From NCBI RefSeq assembly GCF_040581485.1, contig NC_090129.1, positions 18,285,264 to 18,349,263 of the forward strand: a stretch of DNA of 64,000 nucleotides, written 5' to 3'. Of this stretch, positions 40,513-52,137 are shown piece by piece; position 1 is the first letter of the stretch, and every line of letters starts with the position of its first letter. The notes below the pieces were generated by a model. It worked only from the letters and a program-made list of their open reading frames with translations, searched no databases and was not told the origin of the DNA. Made by a program: the position numbers and the translations under genes. This DNA comes from Linepithema humile. Lineage: Eukaryota; Arthropoda; Insecta; Hymenoptera; Formicidae.

Positions 40513-40865
40513 TTTCAAATTTTTATATACGTACGTTATGAATCTCTTTATGTTTGTTGTGTCTTAACAGATCGGGAACTAAACACGTACTGGCCTTTGG
40601 GAATACCGTTTTTGTGCCGTGACATCTATTATATACATACATATTCTTTATGCTAAACACGCATGCTTTATAATGTAATCGTCGTTATATTCGTCTATAC
40701 TCAGTATGAAATATTTTAAATGTTTTAAACATGTAACTAATATTTGAAAATATTAAATTATAATTACAATTATAATTATTATTTAAAAATGTTAAACGTA
40801 CAATATGTGTAATAGAAGGATAAAGGCTTTTTGATATTTAATCAAATGAAAGTTAAACTTTATCA

Positions 40866-41139
40866 GTATATATTACAAACGTAGTTGAGAGATTATTTTA
40901 TGTATATAGAGAAATATTAAAATTTTTATTTAATTAAGAAAATATTAATTAACAGATATTGATTTTTTCTCCGACTATTGTTTTTTAAGTACTTATTTTA
41001 ATTGTTTGCAAACTATTGATGAAAGAAATATTAGAAATTGACAATAAATATTAGGTTATTGCTCTTTCTTAATTAAATTAATAATTGTGTTGATTTAAAG
41101 CTAATAGAGCAAGAGCTGGATCGAGATGTTCAAAAATTC
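40866..41139. other. AT-rich spacer
   Basis: No feature seen between the end of the duplication and the Penelope-like remnant. Confidence 0.6.
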
Positions 41140-41160
41140 AATTTTTATTCCAAATTATTA

Positions 41161-41195
41161 CAGACGTTTCGGCCAAGGGACGTGGTCATCTTCAG
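41161..41195 (-). ncRNA. Degenerate hammerhead-ribozyme-like core
   Basis: Minus strand: CTGAAGA, a short stem-loop region, then GGCCGAAACGTC. Hammerhead cores need CUGAUGA, a stem II, and GAAA with cleavage after UH. Here the first box differs by one base (A for U), so self-cleavage is doubtful. Penelope-like elements are known to carry hammerhead motifs, which is why I link the two; this is inference. Confidence 0.3.
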
Positions 41196-41745
41196 TGTAA
41201 AAATTGATAACACAAACAAAAACTTTTTAATTACAAAAGTAGAGAAGCGTTGATGCGAACAATTGATATACAAAACGCTCTCCAAACGTAGTTTTGATTT
41301 TGGAAACGCATCCTGTTAATGTGAAAAACGAAACAACAACGAATTAGGAGCATTCTCAAAGCTGAATTTTTTTTGAATAAATTTATGTGTATAAATACAT
41401 CTGATACTAAGGGTCGTACAATTATTTGTAGTTAGTTTTATAAAATATGTGTGAAGCCACGGACCATCTAACTTGCAATTAGAAAAGCAAACCAGATTTT
41501 AAGAAATTAGTCAAAATAAATTGGCAAATAAAAGAAATAATTAAGAGAAAAGGTCAAAGTCAAGTAAAAAACATAAAACATCAAACATAATAAATTAATA
41601 TTGAAAAGTATCTATACCTTGAACGGTCCGTCAAAACTATGTAATGAGAAATTTATAATATGACATGTGTCCACGGTAGTGAGTGCGACTCAACTGGCAA
41701 AGATGTAGAAACGGAAAGGAAAGATGGGATAAGTTATGGAGAGGA

Positions 41746-42012
41746 TTACAAGGTGGGGAATTTTCTAAGTATTGGTAGATATGTATCCGGTAATAATTCG
41801 GTGTCCTCCTGTTTGTTCAGTCCTGTATTCTGTCTTTTTATATGTAGCATTTCGGAAGTTAATCTTTTACTATAACAAAGTTCTTTGTCTAATATGTCGA
41901 TTTTGTCCCATTTGAAGTCGTGATTGAATTCCATTCTGTGGCAAGAAATTACCGAGGGAGAGCCTGATTTTTCATTGATATCTGTTCTGTGTTCTTTTAT
42001 TCTAGTTCGTAA
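41746..42012 (-). pseudogene. GIY-YIG nuclease C-terminal fragment of a Penelope-like element
   Basis: The frame reads from TRIKEHRTDIN (about 42007) through SCHRMEFNHDFKWDKIDILD to a stop at 41746. The words SKRLTSEMLHIKRQNTGLN and LPDTYLPIL match the closing portion of nuclease domains in insect Penelope-like proteins as I recall them. About 89 codons are open. There is no start codon or upstream catalytic region in frame, and the DNA upstream turns AT-rich. It is a dead fragment. Confidence 0.5.
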
Positions 42013-42153
42013 AAATATTAGAAAGACAGAAAAATATAAAATTAATAGGTAAAAGATTTTGAATGTATTAAATGTTTGAAATTTGTCAATATTTGAACGT
42101 GTATTATTTTATATGTGCAAAAAAAAACATACGAAAGTAATTTAAACACAACA

Positions 42154-42287
42154 TGTACACACGATCACAGGAATGCCTTAATAACACATGAATTTGTCAA
42201 CGAGTGTCAAGGCACATTTGAATTGGCTTGTGAAATTTACACTCGTGCAAGTTCATGTGTTAAGGCATTCTTGTGATCGTGTGTACA
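42154..42287. mobile_element. 134 bp hairpin element
   Basis: TGTACACACGATCACAGGAA begins the left arm and its near-exact inverse complement closes the right arm at 42287. Arms of over 40 bp pair with few mismatches and continue, with a gap, through CGAGTGT/ACACTCG, leaving a loop of about 25 bases. It contains no gene. Typical of a very small palindromic MITE or a removed larger fold-back element. It lies 140 bp from the Penelope-like remnant. Confidence 0.7.
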
Positions 42288-45200
42288 ACAGAATAGTGAT
42301 CAGTGGAGCGCAAAACTAGCATCCAATTTTCGCTTTTTTTCGTCGATTTATCTGCTTCTTACTCTGCGAGTGTCGAATGGATCATAACTTTATGCAATTG
42401 TGCTTTTCCGAGTTATTTTTTTGCTGTCGATTGGATCGCGTAATTTTCATATCTTCATGCTTATTGCTTATGTAGTCGTGATTAATTATACTTTAGATTT
42501 GTTGCAGAGAATTTTCAAGTAACTTTATTTTTTTATAAATAGGTTGTGTTCAGCAAAACTATTTGTCTTTCTGCAAACATCTTTTGAACACAATTTTGAA
42601 ATTTTACGAATCAATAATAAATTGGAACGTCCTTCTTTCTGCTAAGAATGCACGATTTCTCGTTGAAATTCGTTAGACAAAGTTGTTCAAACATTTACGT
42701 AAATGACAAACGACGCTCTTCTCCGATCTCATCCTCATTTTCGCCGTATTTCGAAGTTGAAGTAGCGCTGCAGTGAGAAAAAGTATCTGCACGTTATGGA
42801 TAACTAGTTCCAATAACGGACTCGTTAATCAAGCCGCACTTTCCGGCAAACGGACGGATGTGCGACTTCCGTTTTATCCCTCTTTTTTTGTCGACTCTTT
42901 ATTCTTTTTTTTACGGGTGGACGCGTACTGCTAAAATAAAGAGTCGTGAATTTATACGTCTGCCCGCGATGGCGGCCGCACTTTGTCAGGCACATATGAC
43001 TCCGCGATCTGTATTGCACTTTTTTCCGCTCTTCAATTGTGACTCTTAATTAAAGAAGCATTGCAAGAGTAATTGCAACGAATTTATCTTCATTTCTCAG
43101 TAACGACAACTTGTCCGATCACAAGGCATTTGTGCGTACAATTATCAGAGATAATAAATTTTTGTCAAGATTTGGGATGAGTAAATTGAAAAATCTTTAA
43201 GATGTAACAGCCGTGTACATTTATGCATACAATGTATATTTTTTATTGCGCAACAGAAGATATTTTTAGAGAATCTTAATCTTACAAGGTGTGCTTTTTC
43301 TCCTTGTTTAATCTTCGACATGTGATATCAATTTTATTTTTTATAATATATTTGAATTAACGTTGATTTTAATTACGCACATTCGTATTGCAATAAAAAA
43401 TATTTGTCTCTGAAAAGAAATAAAAAAGCATACAAGTGTAAATGTATACAGATTGTTGTACAAATACAAGATTGTAGTGGTTTCTTGCGTCCAACGAAGC
43501 GGTTATAATCGGTATACCCAATTTCGTGCCTTTACGAACAACAAGACTCATTCCCTAGAACGATCCCTTCCGCTAGTTATTTGCGGTAAATAAACGATTG
43601 AAGGTATTCCGTTTAATTGTTTCGGCCGTAGACCACGACGCTCGCTTCGCTTTCATTCCTTTCCATCTTCCTCTGTTCTACTTGAACGACCGTGAAGCAA
43701 TCCTACCTGTAATACATCATAGAACTGTCAAACTATGGTAAACGTTCCTTTATTTATATTAAGTTTTTATTAATAACATTGACATTTAATGACGCATTTA
43801 TTAAACACAAAATTTTTAAATAAGTTAATAATCTTATCGATCAAATAGAAATTTTCAATTTTTTTACACACTTTGCATTGCGTGGAACCGAAAAGTCTCA
43901 TTAATTTGTGCAGAAAGATGCACTCAATTCCAAATTATTTTTTCACGAATCACAATTTTTCGTTCGTCCTCGAGGTTTCTGCGGAAACTCGAAAGCATCG
44001 GGATGTGGTTAATAAATTTTGGGTGACTAATGGGCTCGTTCGTACGAGCACGCGCGCGGGCGTGCGGATCTTGGAGGAAGTGCGCCGCTCTGCCGACGCT
44101 CTAGTTGGATCGACTGCAAGCCCGATGGCTAATTAGATATTAACGACGGAATTAGGAGGTGGGCGACGGGACACGGCCTAATGGGATATTAGCCGGCAAA
44201 TTAGGACGTTGGAAATTAGAAAATTAGCTTGGCGCGAACGTAAACATACGACTAAGATTTCTTCTCGCGATGACGTGTCGATTCTTTTTACGCAATATGT
44301 CTCTGCGCGAGTAATGAATATGTTTGAAATGAAGAAGAAGATCGAAAGCTTTAAAATTTGTAAATCTATCTTTGTAACGTGTTATGCATAATTCTTATCT
44401 AGAAATTAAAAATTTTTATATAATTCATGTATGTCTAGAAATTAGAACCTTATATTTTACATAATTTATATTTGAAGAAACCTTATATTTTAAGTTGAAA
44501 ATTTATATAACGCTAATAAGATGATTATAATTTTATGTGGCACGATTATTAAAAGTTATTGAAAATATCATTTTATTTATATCGTGAAAAATACTTTTTT
44601 AAGAACTGGATGCCATTTGAAATTATTCTTAGATTAAAGTATTTTGTTACTGCTTATCTAAAAAAAACGATCTTAAAAGCTGGTTCTCGCAAAAAGTGAA
44701 ATGCACGAAAAAGTTAATTTTAATCGATATTGCATGTTGCAGGGAATATTCATTGTTATCTTTTCTCATAAATCATACGGAAAGTATATTTTCATTGAAA
44801 AATAAGAATCATCAGAAGTCTTTCTGAAATTATGCTACTGATCGTCTTGTGACCGTTCAATGACTATCGTGTGTCACGCATTCTTGGCGGGGACGTAAAT
44901 ATATTCATATTCGTGGAAAGTGGGGTTATCATGATACCGGGACGGGGGCAGGTACACCTGATTGATACCTGGTTCGCGTGATTCCCGCGAAAGGGCCCGT
45001 CGTACGACAACGCGAACGACAACGAGGCCAATAACAACGACGATGACAGCGGCGACAGTAACGCTTGAAAAATTGCTGCGCACCGCCGGGCGATCGGTTT
45101 TTTAATTTTCTCGCGCAGGTTCGCATCCGCGATAAGCGCCCTTTAAAAAAGAGTTCTATGCTCGTTAACGAATTCATGAATTCCGAACGCTCCACCGCAG

Positions 45201-45585
45201 CCGCACTCGGCAATCGTTTGTCGTGTTTGTTGCATGTTCGATTAATCTATCGACCATCGTGTGTGTTATTCATTAAAAGTTTCTTGTTCGTGTAAACACT
45301 CGCAACGACTGAATATCACGTATGCCCGGTTTATCTCGAAAAAGGCAGAACTCAGTTACATGCGCAATAATTTAATTTGAATTAGCTGAAGGATGTCGTG
45401 TGTATTTGTCATAAAATTTTGCGAGCAACAACATTAATAATAAAATTAAGATGTTTTGGCTTAATTATGTTATAGTTATCGCGCAAATAAGCAAGAAAAT
45501 AATACATAATTTTTTTACTTAGGAATATCAGATTGTGTATCTGAATTATCGGAGTGAAAAGAAATCAGCAGAATCATTTCTTGCA
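42288..45585. other. Gene-free DNA
   Basis: No gene supported. GC-richer islands at about 42700-43030, 43970-44260 and 44870-45290 hold short overlapping frames without domains. The remainder is AT-rich. Confidence 0.5.
44125..44230 (+). promoter_or_regulatory. Cluster of AATTAG words
   Basis: About 100 bp with TAATTAG or AATTAG at roughly 44130, 44150, 44200, 44214 and 44222, and related TAATGG and ATTAGCC words between. ATTA cores are homeodomain sites, so a homeodomain-responsive element is possible (inference). Confidence 0.25.
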
Positions 45586-46020
45586 GCCGGACGCCAAGCA
45601 TCGTGACGCCGGGTGTTCAATCGCGGAAGAACCGGTACTCTTCACGACGGCGTTGTTCTGCTTGGGATTCAATGGGAGTTGTTTAGTATTAGTAGACTTG
45701 TTGGTCCAAATAGCTACACTTTGACAGATCCCCATGGGGGATATCGAAACGGTGGGACGACACACGGCCCGGATACGTTTGAAATTCCGGAGTGAGAACC
45801 CGCAGCAGCAGGAGGAATCGTCTGCACAGGCTCATTGACCTAAGCCGTGGTGCGATCTCCCATTAGGCACGTAGGTGCCTATTCGGCTGTCTCGCAGCCT
45901 CCTCGTAAAACCGAGACTACCGAGACTCCATTGAAATCACCACCGCTTCCCCTTTTCGACTCGTTTTGTTGGTCAGCACGTGACAAACAAGCCTGTTTGC
46001 GCCACTGTCGAATTTAATCC
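45586..46020 (+). other. GC-rich segment behind a strong 3' splice site; possible non-coding exon
   Basis: AATCATTTCTTGCAG immediately precedes CCGGACGCC and is a good acceptor. A GTGAGA donor-like site follows at 45791, so an exon of about 205 nt is possible. None of the three plus frames is open from the acceptor to that donor (stops within the first 130 nt or so), so it would be non-coding or a last exon. A minus-strand frame (45574-45765, 63 codons) overlaps. I recognise no protein or RNA here. Confidence 0.25.
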
Positions 46021-46642
46021 TCGATGTCTGATTTAGCACGATGGCTATGCAATATTTTACGTCGCTACGCTAGGCATGATTTATTGTGAATAAGTAGCAA
46101 AATTTTCAATTTTACTTCCAGATGCAAGAAATTTTACAAAATTTTAGATATTTATAATTCAATATTTTTTAAAACATTTTACAAATTTATGGAATTTTTT
46201 TTAAATAATATAGATCTTTATTTTTTGTCTGTGGAATGTATAAAGTTAAATATTTAATTTTGACGTAGTTTTTAAAAATTTTTAAATAAAGCATACGTGC
46301 ATACGAACTTTACATGTTATATGAAGCTTTATTATTTTATAAACAAGATGTTCCGTATATATTGTAATAGAAAGCTAATGATAGAAAACTTTTTGATTTT
46401 TGCATTTCTTAACAAAAACTTAAAAATAATAATTATATGTCTGTAAGCTACATTCACTGTCAAAACTTTTATAAATTTTCCTTTAACTTGAGGCTAGAAT
46501 TCAGTTAGCGACACTCTCTTGCCTTGCGTCAAAATACGCTCTGACTAGTCATTAAGGGCATCTAAATTCAGTTCCGGGTCGATTCGAATCATAGCGCTCC
46601 CGTGCTAACTCTCCTGCATCGTCTCGCGTGAATTCGAGCGCG

Positions 46643-46650
46643 TATATAAG
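46643..46650 (+). promoter_or_regulatory. TATA box of a possible plus-strand promoter
   Basis: TATATAAG sits in a GC-rich block (46540-46830) preceded by CGCGTGAATTCGAGCGCG. A start site would be expected near 46670-46680. The 130 bp that follow contain no ATG until 46806, as in a real leader, and include GTAAGC at 46758, a usable donor. No downstream coding exon is evident within several kb. Confidence 0.45.
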
Positions 46651-46674
46651 TCGGCGCAGAGCTAATCGCGGGAT

Positions 46675-46757
46675 TACAGATCCGTATCGTGAAGATTGAA
46701 GCGAGTGCCGCGACCACGAGAGCGTTTAGTGGCCCTCGTAATCCGCCGATCGATCTC
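46675..46757 (+). other. Candidate non-coding first exon
   Basis: Defined only by the TATA box 25-30 bp upstream and the donor TCTC/GTAAGC at 46757/46758. If real, the rest of the gene lies beyond a long intron, possibly reaching the splice junction at 63753. Entirely inferential. Confidence 0.25.
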
Positions 46758-46805
46758 GTAAGCTCTCAAACGAAACAGAAGGAGAAACGACATTGAGCGT
46801 TAATT

Positions 46806-46868
46806 ATGGCACTGAGACGCGCGGTAATAGATCTATTTCTGCTTTTAAGAGTTAACTTGTCTTCGTGA
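46806..46868 (+). CDS. Short open frame, first ATG after the TATA promoter
   Basis: Twenty codons, MALRRAVIDLFLLLRVNLSS, then TGA. The start context is ATTATGG. The hydrophobic core resembles a signal peptide, but the frame closes at once; a GTAATAG donor after codon 6 (46824) could instead splice it onward. It could be a short upstream frame or the start of a signal-peptide exon. Weak. Confidence 0.2.
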   Translation: MALRRAVIDLFLLLRVNLSS

Positions 46869-49800
46869 AAATACTCTTACGGATAGTGAGTGAAAATTAA
46901 ACGAAAATGCCGCTGCCGTTAAACTTAATTAATAAATAAAGATAATATAAAAATAAATTTAAAGCGGGAACTCAAAGTTTATCGTAACAAAAACCTCATA
47001 TTACATGTATTTAGTTTCCTGCGAGTTTCTCTTTACAAAATCTTCAAAAATTTGCTTTTCTATTATTAAAAAAATTGATTTTTACATGAAAATTATTGAA
47101 TCACAATTAAAATTTAGTTTTATTTTAAATATTTTTTTTTAAATATGACAATAAAGTGACACGCCTGATCACGTTACAAGTAATACATCTTTGTACACCC
47201 GAGAAATCAATTAAAACCTATAAGAAAGATAAGAGAACTCTACATTATTTATTTTTTAAAATGTTTAGAAATTCTGTTAAATATTGAATTCTGATATAAA
47301 TAAAAACACAGAACTATGAATATGAAACACCATATAAAGCGTGCTAATTAAAATTATTATGATAAGATATGTTATTCTTTTATATTTCACGTATCAACAT
47401 TCTGAGTATTCACGAAGTAGTAAAAATATTAATATAAAGATAGACGGAAGATAATTGTTGTAAACTTAAGGCGAGTATTAAACAGTATTTGCGCGGAAAA
47501 TTAATTTCGAGTTCGACTCCATGTAGCTATTTTCTCATGCGCGTTGTAGCGGAAGATTTTGATTAATCTCCCGGGCGTACATGTGCGAGGATTTGCTACT
47601 TCTAACGTAACCAGGCATGCCACTTCATTGTTCTTGGGTCCCATTGGGGAATTGTCGAGGACGAGTAGAACTATGCGAACCAAGAAACTCACCGTCTCCC
47701 AAGCTAAACAAGTTCCGCCGTAATTCGCGACAAAAGAGAAACCGCAGAATTCGCTCGACACATGCGTGAAAAATTTTTACGCAGAGCCGAGCGTGTGCGG
47801 TAAGAATAATGGTGATTTACATTTTTGCGGATTAACACTTGCGACGCGCGCGAATCTTTTTAATTATGGTAATTGAGTGAGAAACGTATCCCCTGAGCAA
47901 AGCGTTTTACTCGCGCAACGTTACGGCTTATAAATGCAAAATATTCTGATGATGACCCATTTCGCCAAGCTTCATCAAGTTCTCGTTAACGAACGTTAAA
48001 TTGATGAGCCATTTATCTTTCATAGATTGTTGAAAATAGGAAGGATTTAACAATTGACAACGCTAGCTGACACTTCTTGGGCAAAAAAAAATTGTATTTT
48101 GTAAATCATGAAAAATCTACATTATCTATTATAAATTATAAGATTACAAGTGCAGTATGTATACTCGCTAAGTAAATGAAGCATTTTAAATTCTTACAAT
48201 TTTTTAATAATTTAAATCTTTGGACATATACATAAATTACTCCTTTATTTTAAATTCGTTTATTTAAATATTTATTCAAAAAATGCGAATAAATGTGAAT
48301 ATATTTTCGAGTCAACACACACACACTAAGAGAATAGAAAAGTCGTTGTGTCACACATTTAAAGTGTTTAAAATCTTTTGCAAATTCTTTCAACAAATTG
48401 TTGAAATATTTTATAATCTTATTTAATATTCTACATAGTTTAAATATTTTACAATGTAAATGTCGTACCCGTTTAAAATATTTTACGTAGGTATAATTAT
48501 TTGCTTAATATTTTCAAATTTAAATATTAAATTATACGCATACACGGATTGTTATTGTGATTTATTGGACTTTTAGAATTTTCAGTCTTTAAGGAAATCT
48601 GCACTGTTGTTATTTCATAAAGCGCACGCGATACGTATCGAGCGCTTAAGGAGAGGATCAAGTTCGCGGGCCAGCAAGCGATTTTGCTGCAGTTTCACAA
48701 GTAGTTAGTGCATACCGCGCACGGACCGCGCGGAAGCGTTCCCTTGGGGCGTGGATGACCAACAGTTTAAACAGAAATTTGATCTGTTTGCTACCGCAAT
48801 CTGAAGCCTTAAGCCAACGCCGATAAACATTACATCGAAGCGATGTAGCCTCAACTGTCCGCCAATCTCTTCGGCTCGATACGAAAATACGAGTGTAATG
48901 TTTACAGATTTCAAGATTCTTGCTTTTGCGTAAATTGATTGTTGTAATCTTATCATATGTAATATTCGCTAACTTAATTAAATTGAAGAGTTGAAAGTAA
49001 ATAAGTGAGAAATAATAATTTGACGTTTCTTATATATAAGTAAAATAATATAAATTCATGCATATGCTATTTGATTGCTATATTATAAGATTAAATATTC
49101 TAGCACTGTGAGTCGCTGAAGATAATCGAGTTGTTATGAAACGAGCTTGTTTATTTTTCTATCGGGTCGACGATGTGCACTGGCAACAGACCGAATCTCG
49201 TTAATCCCGTCTCAAAGTGCGACTTTGCGCGCCAGGCACGTAAGTAACCCACTTATTTACCTAGTTCGAGATAAAGTACCCCGTAAAAGCAAGCCTGCCA
49301 AATGCCGCGCGAAATAGAGTGCGAAGTCGAGAGCTTCGGGATCCCCGATCGTCCGGCTTTCGATCTCACTTGTAATATGAAAGAAAAAAAAACAATCGGA
49401 TCGCCCTCGTAATCGTACTCTATGTGGAATGGGTGGCATGGTGCTGGTTATGACTGGAATGTCTTGTGTGTGGAATTCCATGCCAAGGATGCTCGATCGC
49501 CAGGATTTTGGTGGCAATCGAGAATGTCCCACCGCGAGATCGAGAGCGATTTAGTGAATTCGGGAGAAACGGCGCGTTGTACATTGAGATAAGTAAAAGA
49601 TTAATAAATATTGGGTTTGTTAATGGCATAAAAAGCACTTCTCTTACTCTGTGACATGATATTGTTATTGGACAAGATTGTAAAAATAATGAAAACGTGA
49701 ATAGTAACGTGAATATATGTATTTTTGAAGTTGGCGTTAAGATTTTATAGTGAGTTTTGGTATTTCAAAATATTTTTATAAATAAAATTGGAGAGTTTAA

Positions 49801-50349
49801 TGCACTACGAGATTAATGTCCTATAAAGGAGGACGATTATTTTTTGATTTTGTTAATTATTTATGATAAATGTACGAACGTATTTTGCGCTTACATTAGT
49901 TTGAAATAGACGATGATGTGCAACCTGAGTAACGGTACAGCAGAACTGAAATGTAAATGGGATCGTTTAATGCGGCAAATAATCTTTGGGAAATAAACCG
50001 AAAATAAACGACGTCAGGATGAACTGTAAGCTGGCATGCGCATGAAGGTTGTGCGTTTTCGTTCCTGACAATTCCATTTTCCGGGGTAATTGCGATTGCA
50101 TCGAAATGCCTCAAAACGGCCATGGTGGGGGTTGCCGACGTTTGGTTAGTTGCAACTCTGAAAGTTGAGACTGAACTGCCGTCTGGTTGGTGCATCTCGC
50201 GACACGCGAAAACTCGTTAAGCCAAAGTAGAAATGCGACCTTCAACGACCGATCTTCTCTCGTCTTCCCTTCGCAATATATCACGTCCGACTTCCGGTGG
50301 AAACTATAATGCGAGTTTCGTCATAATATGCTTAAGAGTATAATAATAA
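46869..50349. other. Gene-free DNA
   Basis: AT-rich with islands at about 47480-47960, 48600-48900, 49150-49560 and 49900-50320. Frames of up to 99 codons overlap on both strands and show no domain. Confidence 0.5.
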
Positions 50350-50399
50350 TGCCTATATGAAGTTAGCCCCCCATTTTTCGATTTTGAATATTTTTTTAG

Positions 50400-50436
50400 T
50401 TGTTCCAGGTTGTTCTACGTTTGTTCTATATTGTTC
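50400..50436 (+). repeat. Helically phased TTGTTC words in the fold-back arm
   Basis: TTGTTC starts at 50400, 50410, 50421 and 50431, spacings 10, 11 and 10. A second group (CTGTTC/TTGTTC) starts at 50536, 50546, 50555 and 50567. The mirror images occur in the right arm. Regular spacing near one helical turn suggests binding sites for a protein on one face of the DNA, perhaps the mobilising transposase (inference). Confidence 0.6.
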
Positions 50437-50775
50437 CAAAGTTATGAACAAAAAAATCGAAAAACATGACGGGAAAAGCAAAAAAACGATTTATTTTTGT
50501 GGCCACCCATTTTTTTTTAAATTCAAATTTTTTTGCTGTTCTGGATTGTTCTAATTGTTCTAAACATTGTTCTAAAATATTAATCCCCCTAAAAAAGAAT
50601 TTAAAAAGATATAGCAAAAAATAGCATTAAGCGTCCAAATAGTATTTTTACATTTATCGCTATTATTATATTATGTTTTGACACCAAATTACATATTTAA
50701 GCTAAAAACGAATAGAACAACCCAGAACAACTCTCAGTTTCACCAGAACAAACATTGTTACTCTTGAAGGTAGAG

Positions 50776-50827
50776 GTCTTTTTCGACCGATAATGTCGCT
50801 GGTGTAACATTATCGGTCGAAAAAGAC
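50776..50827. repeat. Perfect 21 bp inner hairpin of the fold-back element
   Basis: GTCTTTTTCGACCGATAATGT (21 bases, 50776-50796) pairs exactly with 50807-50827 around a 10-base loop. It is one of several nested copies of the same inverted unit. Confidence 0.85.
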
Positions 50828-51747
50828 AGAACAAATAAAGAGCACTTTACTCTTGAAGGTAGAGAATTATTTTGTCTTTTTCGACCCAATGAGAAATAGA
50901 CACAGAACAACTGGAACAACTCTCAGTTTTGTCAAACGTTTAAAGAGCACTTTACTCTTGAAGGTAGAGAATTATTTTGTCTTTTTCGACCGATAATGTT
51001 ACATCAGCGATTAGTGTCGATTAGTGTTTTTTTTGAATTTTTTTATTTTTTTAAATATAAGAGTAAAGTGCTCTTTATACGTTTGTTTTGACAAAACTGA
51101 GAGTTGTTCCATTGTTCTGTGTCTATTTCTCATTGTTCCAGGTTTTAGTGTCGCTGGTGTAACATTATCGGTCGAAAAAGACAAAATAATTCTCTACCTT
51201 CAAGAGTAAAGTGCTCTTTAAACGTTTGTTCTGACAAAACTGAAGTTGTTCCGGATTGTTCTGTGTCTATTTCTCATTGTTCCAGGTTTTAGTGTCGCTG
51301 GTGTAACATTATCGGTCGAAAAAGACAAAAATAATTCTCTACCTTCAAGAGTAAAGCGCCTTATAGTTGTTCTGGGTTGTTCTATTCGTTTTTAGCTTAA
51401 ATATGTAATTTGGTGTCAAAACATAATATAATAATAGCGATAAATGTAAAAATACTATTTGGACGCTTAATGCTATTTTTTGCTATATCTTTTTAAATTC
51501 TTTTTTAGGGGGATTAATATTTTAGAACAATGTTTAGAACAATTAGAACAATCCAGAACAGCAAAAAAATTTGAATTTAAAAAAAAATGGGTGGCCACAA
51601 AAATAAATCGTTTTTTTGCTTTTCCCGTCATGTTTTTCGATTTTTTTGTTCATAACTTTGGAACAATATAGAACAAACGTAGAACAACCTGGAACAACTA
51701 AAAAAATATTCAAAATCGAAAAATGGGGGGCTAACTTCATATAGGCA

Positions 51748-52137
51748 ATAATAATACTTGATGTTTTATCAGATATGTCTCATAGCTTTTATAAGTCATA
51801 AAGCTGTCGGGGGGGAATTATTAATTAATTATGATTATAGACAAGATAAATCAGACAGACAAACTTATATATGTTTTCTGTCAAATGTAGGATTCTTACG
51901 AACTACATTTGAAGAAAAATGGATATTTATTGAATAATTTTCATACAAGTCAACGAATCCGATATCTGCTGAATAAATAAAAGAAATTGATGTTTAAAAT
52001 CATACATATAAGAACTTAGACGTAAAGAGCCAGCCGGTGTTATTAGTGTGGGAGAAATAAATTTCTTAAATTCAGTAATGGTCTACTTGGAACCGACATA
52101 TAAAGCGATATAATCTGTTGACGGAAATGCTATTTAT
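51748..52137. other. AT-rich flank
   Basis: No feature seen. Confidence 0.6.

Larger units (their letters stand above)
36822..40865. repeat. Segmental duplication, copy B (about 4.0 kb)
   Basis: Collinear with 15468-19553 in the same orientation. It is slightly shorter because of small deletions, including a shorter AT microsatellite and loss of a few bases in the region upstream of the gene. See copy A. Confidence 0.9.
41140..42012 (-). mobile_element. 5'-truncated Penelope-like retroelement (3' end)
   Basis: Minus strand. The segment comprises the C-terminal end of a GIY-YIG endonuclease-type reading frame (42012-41746), then about 550 bp of 3' flank ending near 41140 with a ribozyme-like core (41161-41195). 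Order (nuclease end, then untranslated tail) and the sequence near the 3' end fit Penelope-like elements of insects; this rests on remembered family features. The reverse transcriptase part is missing, as expected for 5' truncation on insertion. Exact ends and target duplication could not be fixed. Confidence 0.55.
50350..51747. mobile_element. Fold-back element with 383 bp inverted arms
   Basis: The arms 50350-50732 and 51365-51747 are inverse complements of equal length; I saw no mismatch. They begin TGCCTATATGAAGTTAGCCC. ATAATAA flanks both sides and may be a 7 bp target duplication, though the surrounding ATAATA repeat makes this uncertain. The inner 632 bp carries nested repeats of a unit containing CTTGAAGGTAGAGAATTATT and GTCTTTTTCGACCGATAATG in both orientations, so the element can fold almost end to end. 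It has no transposase frame; identical small frames in both arms are repeat artefacts. Arms this alike point to a recent insertion or to gene conversion between arms. Confidence 0.9.
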
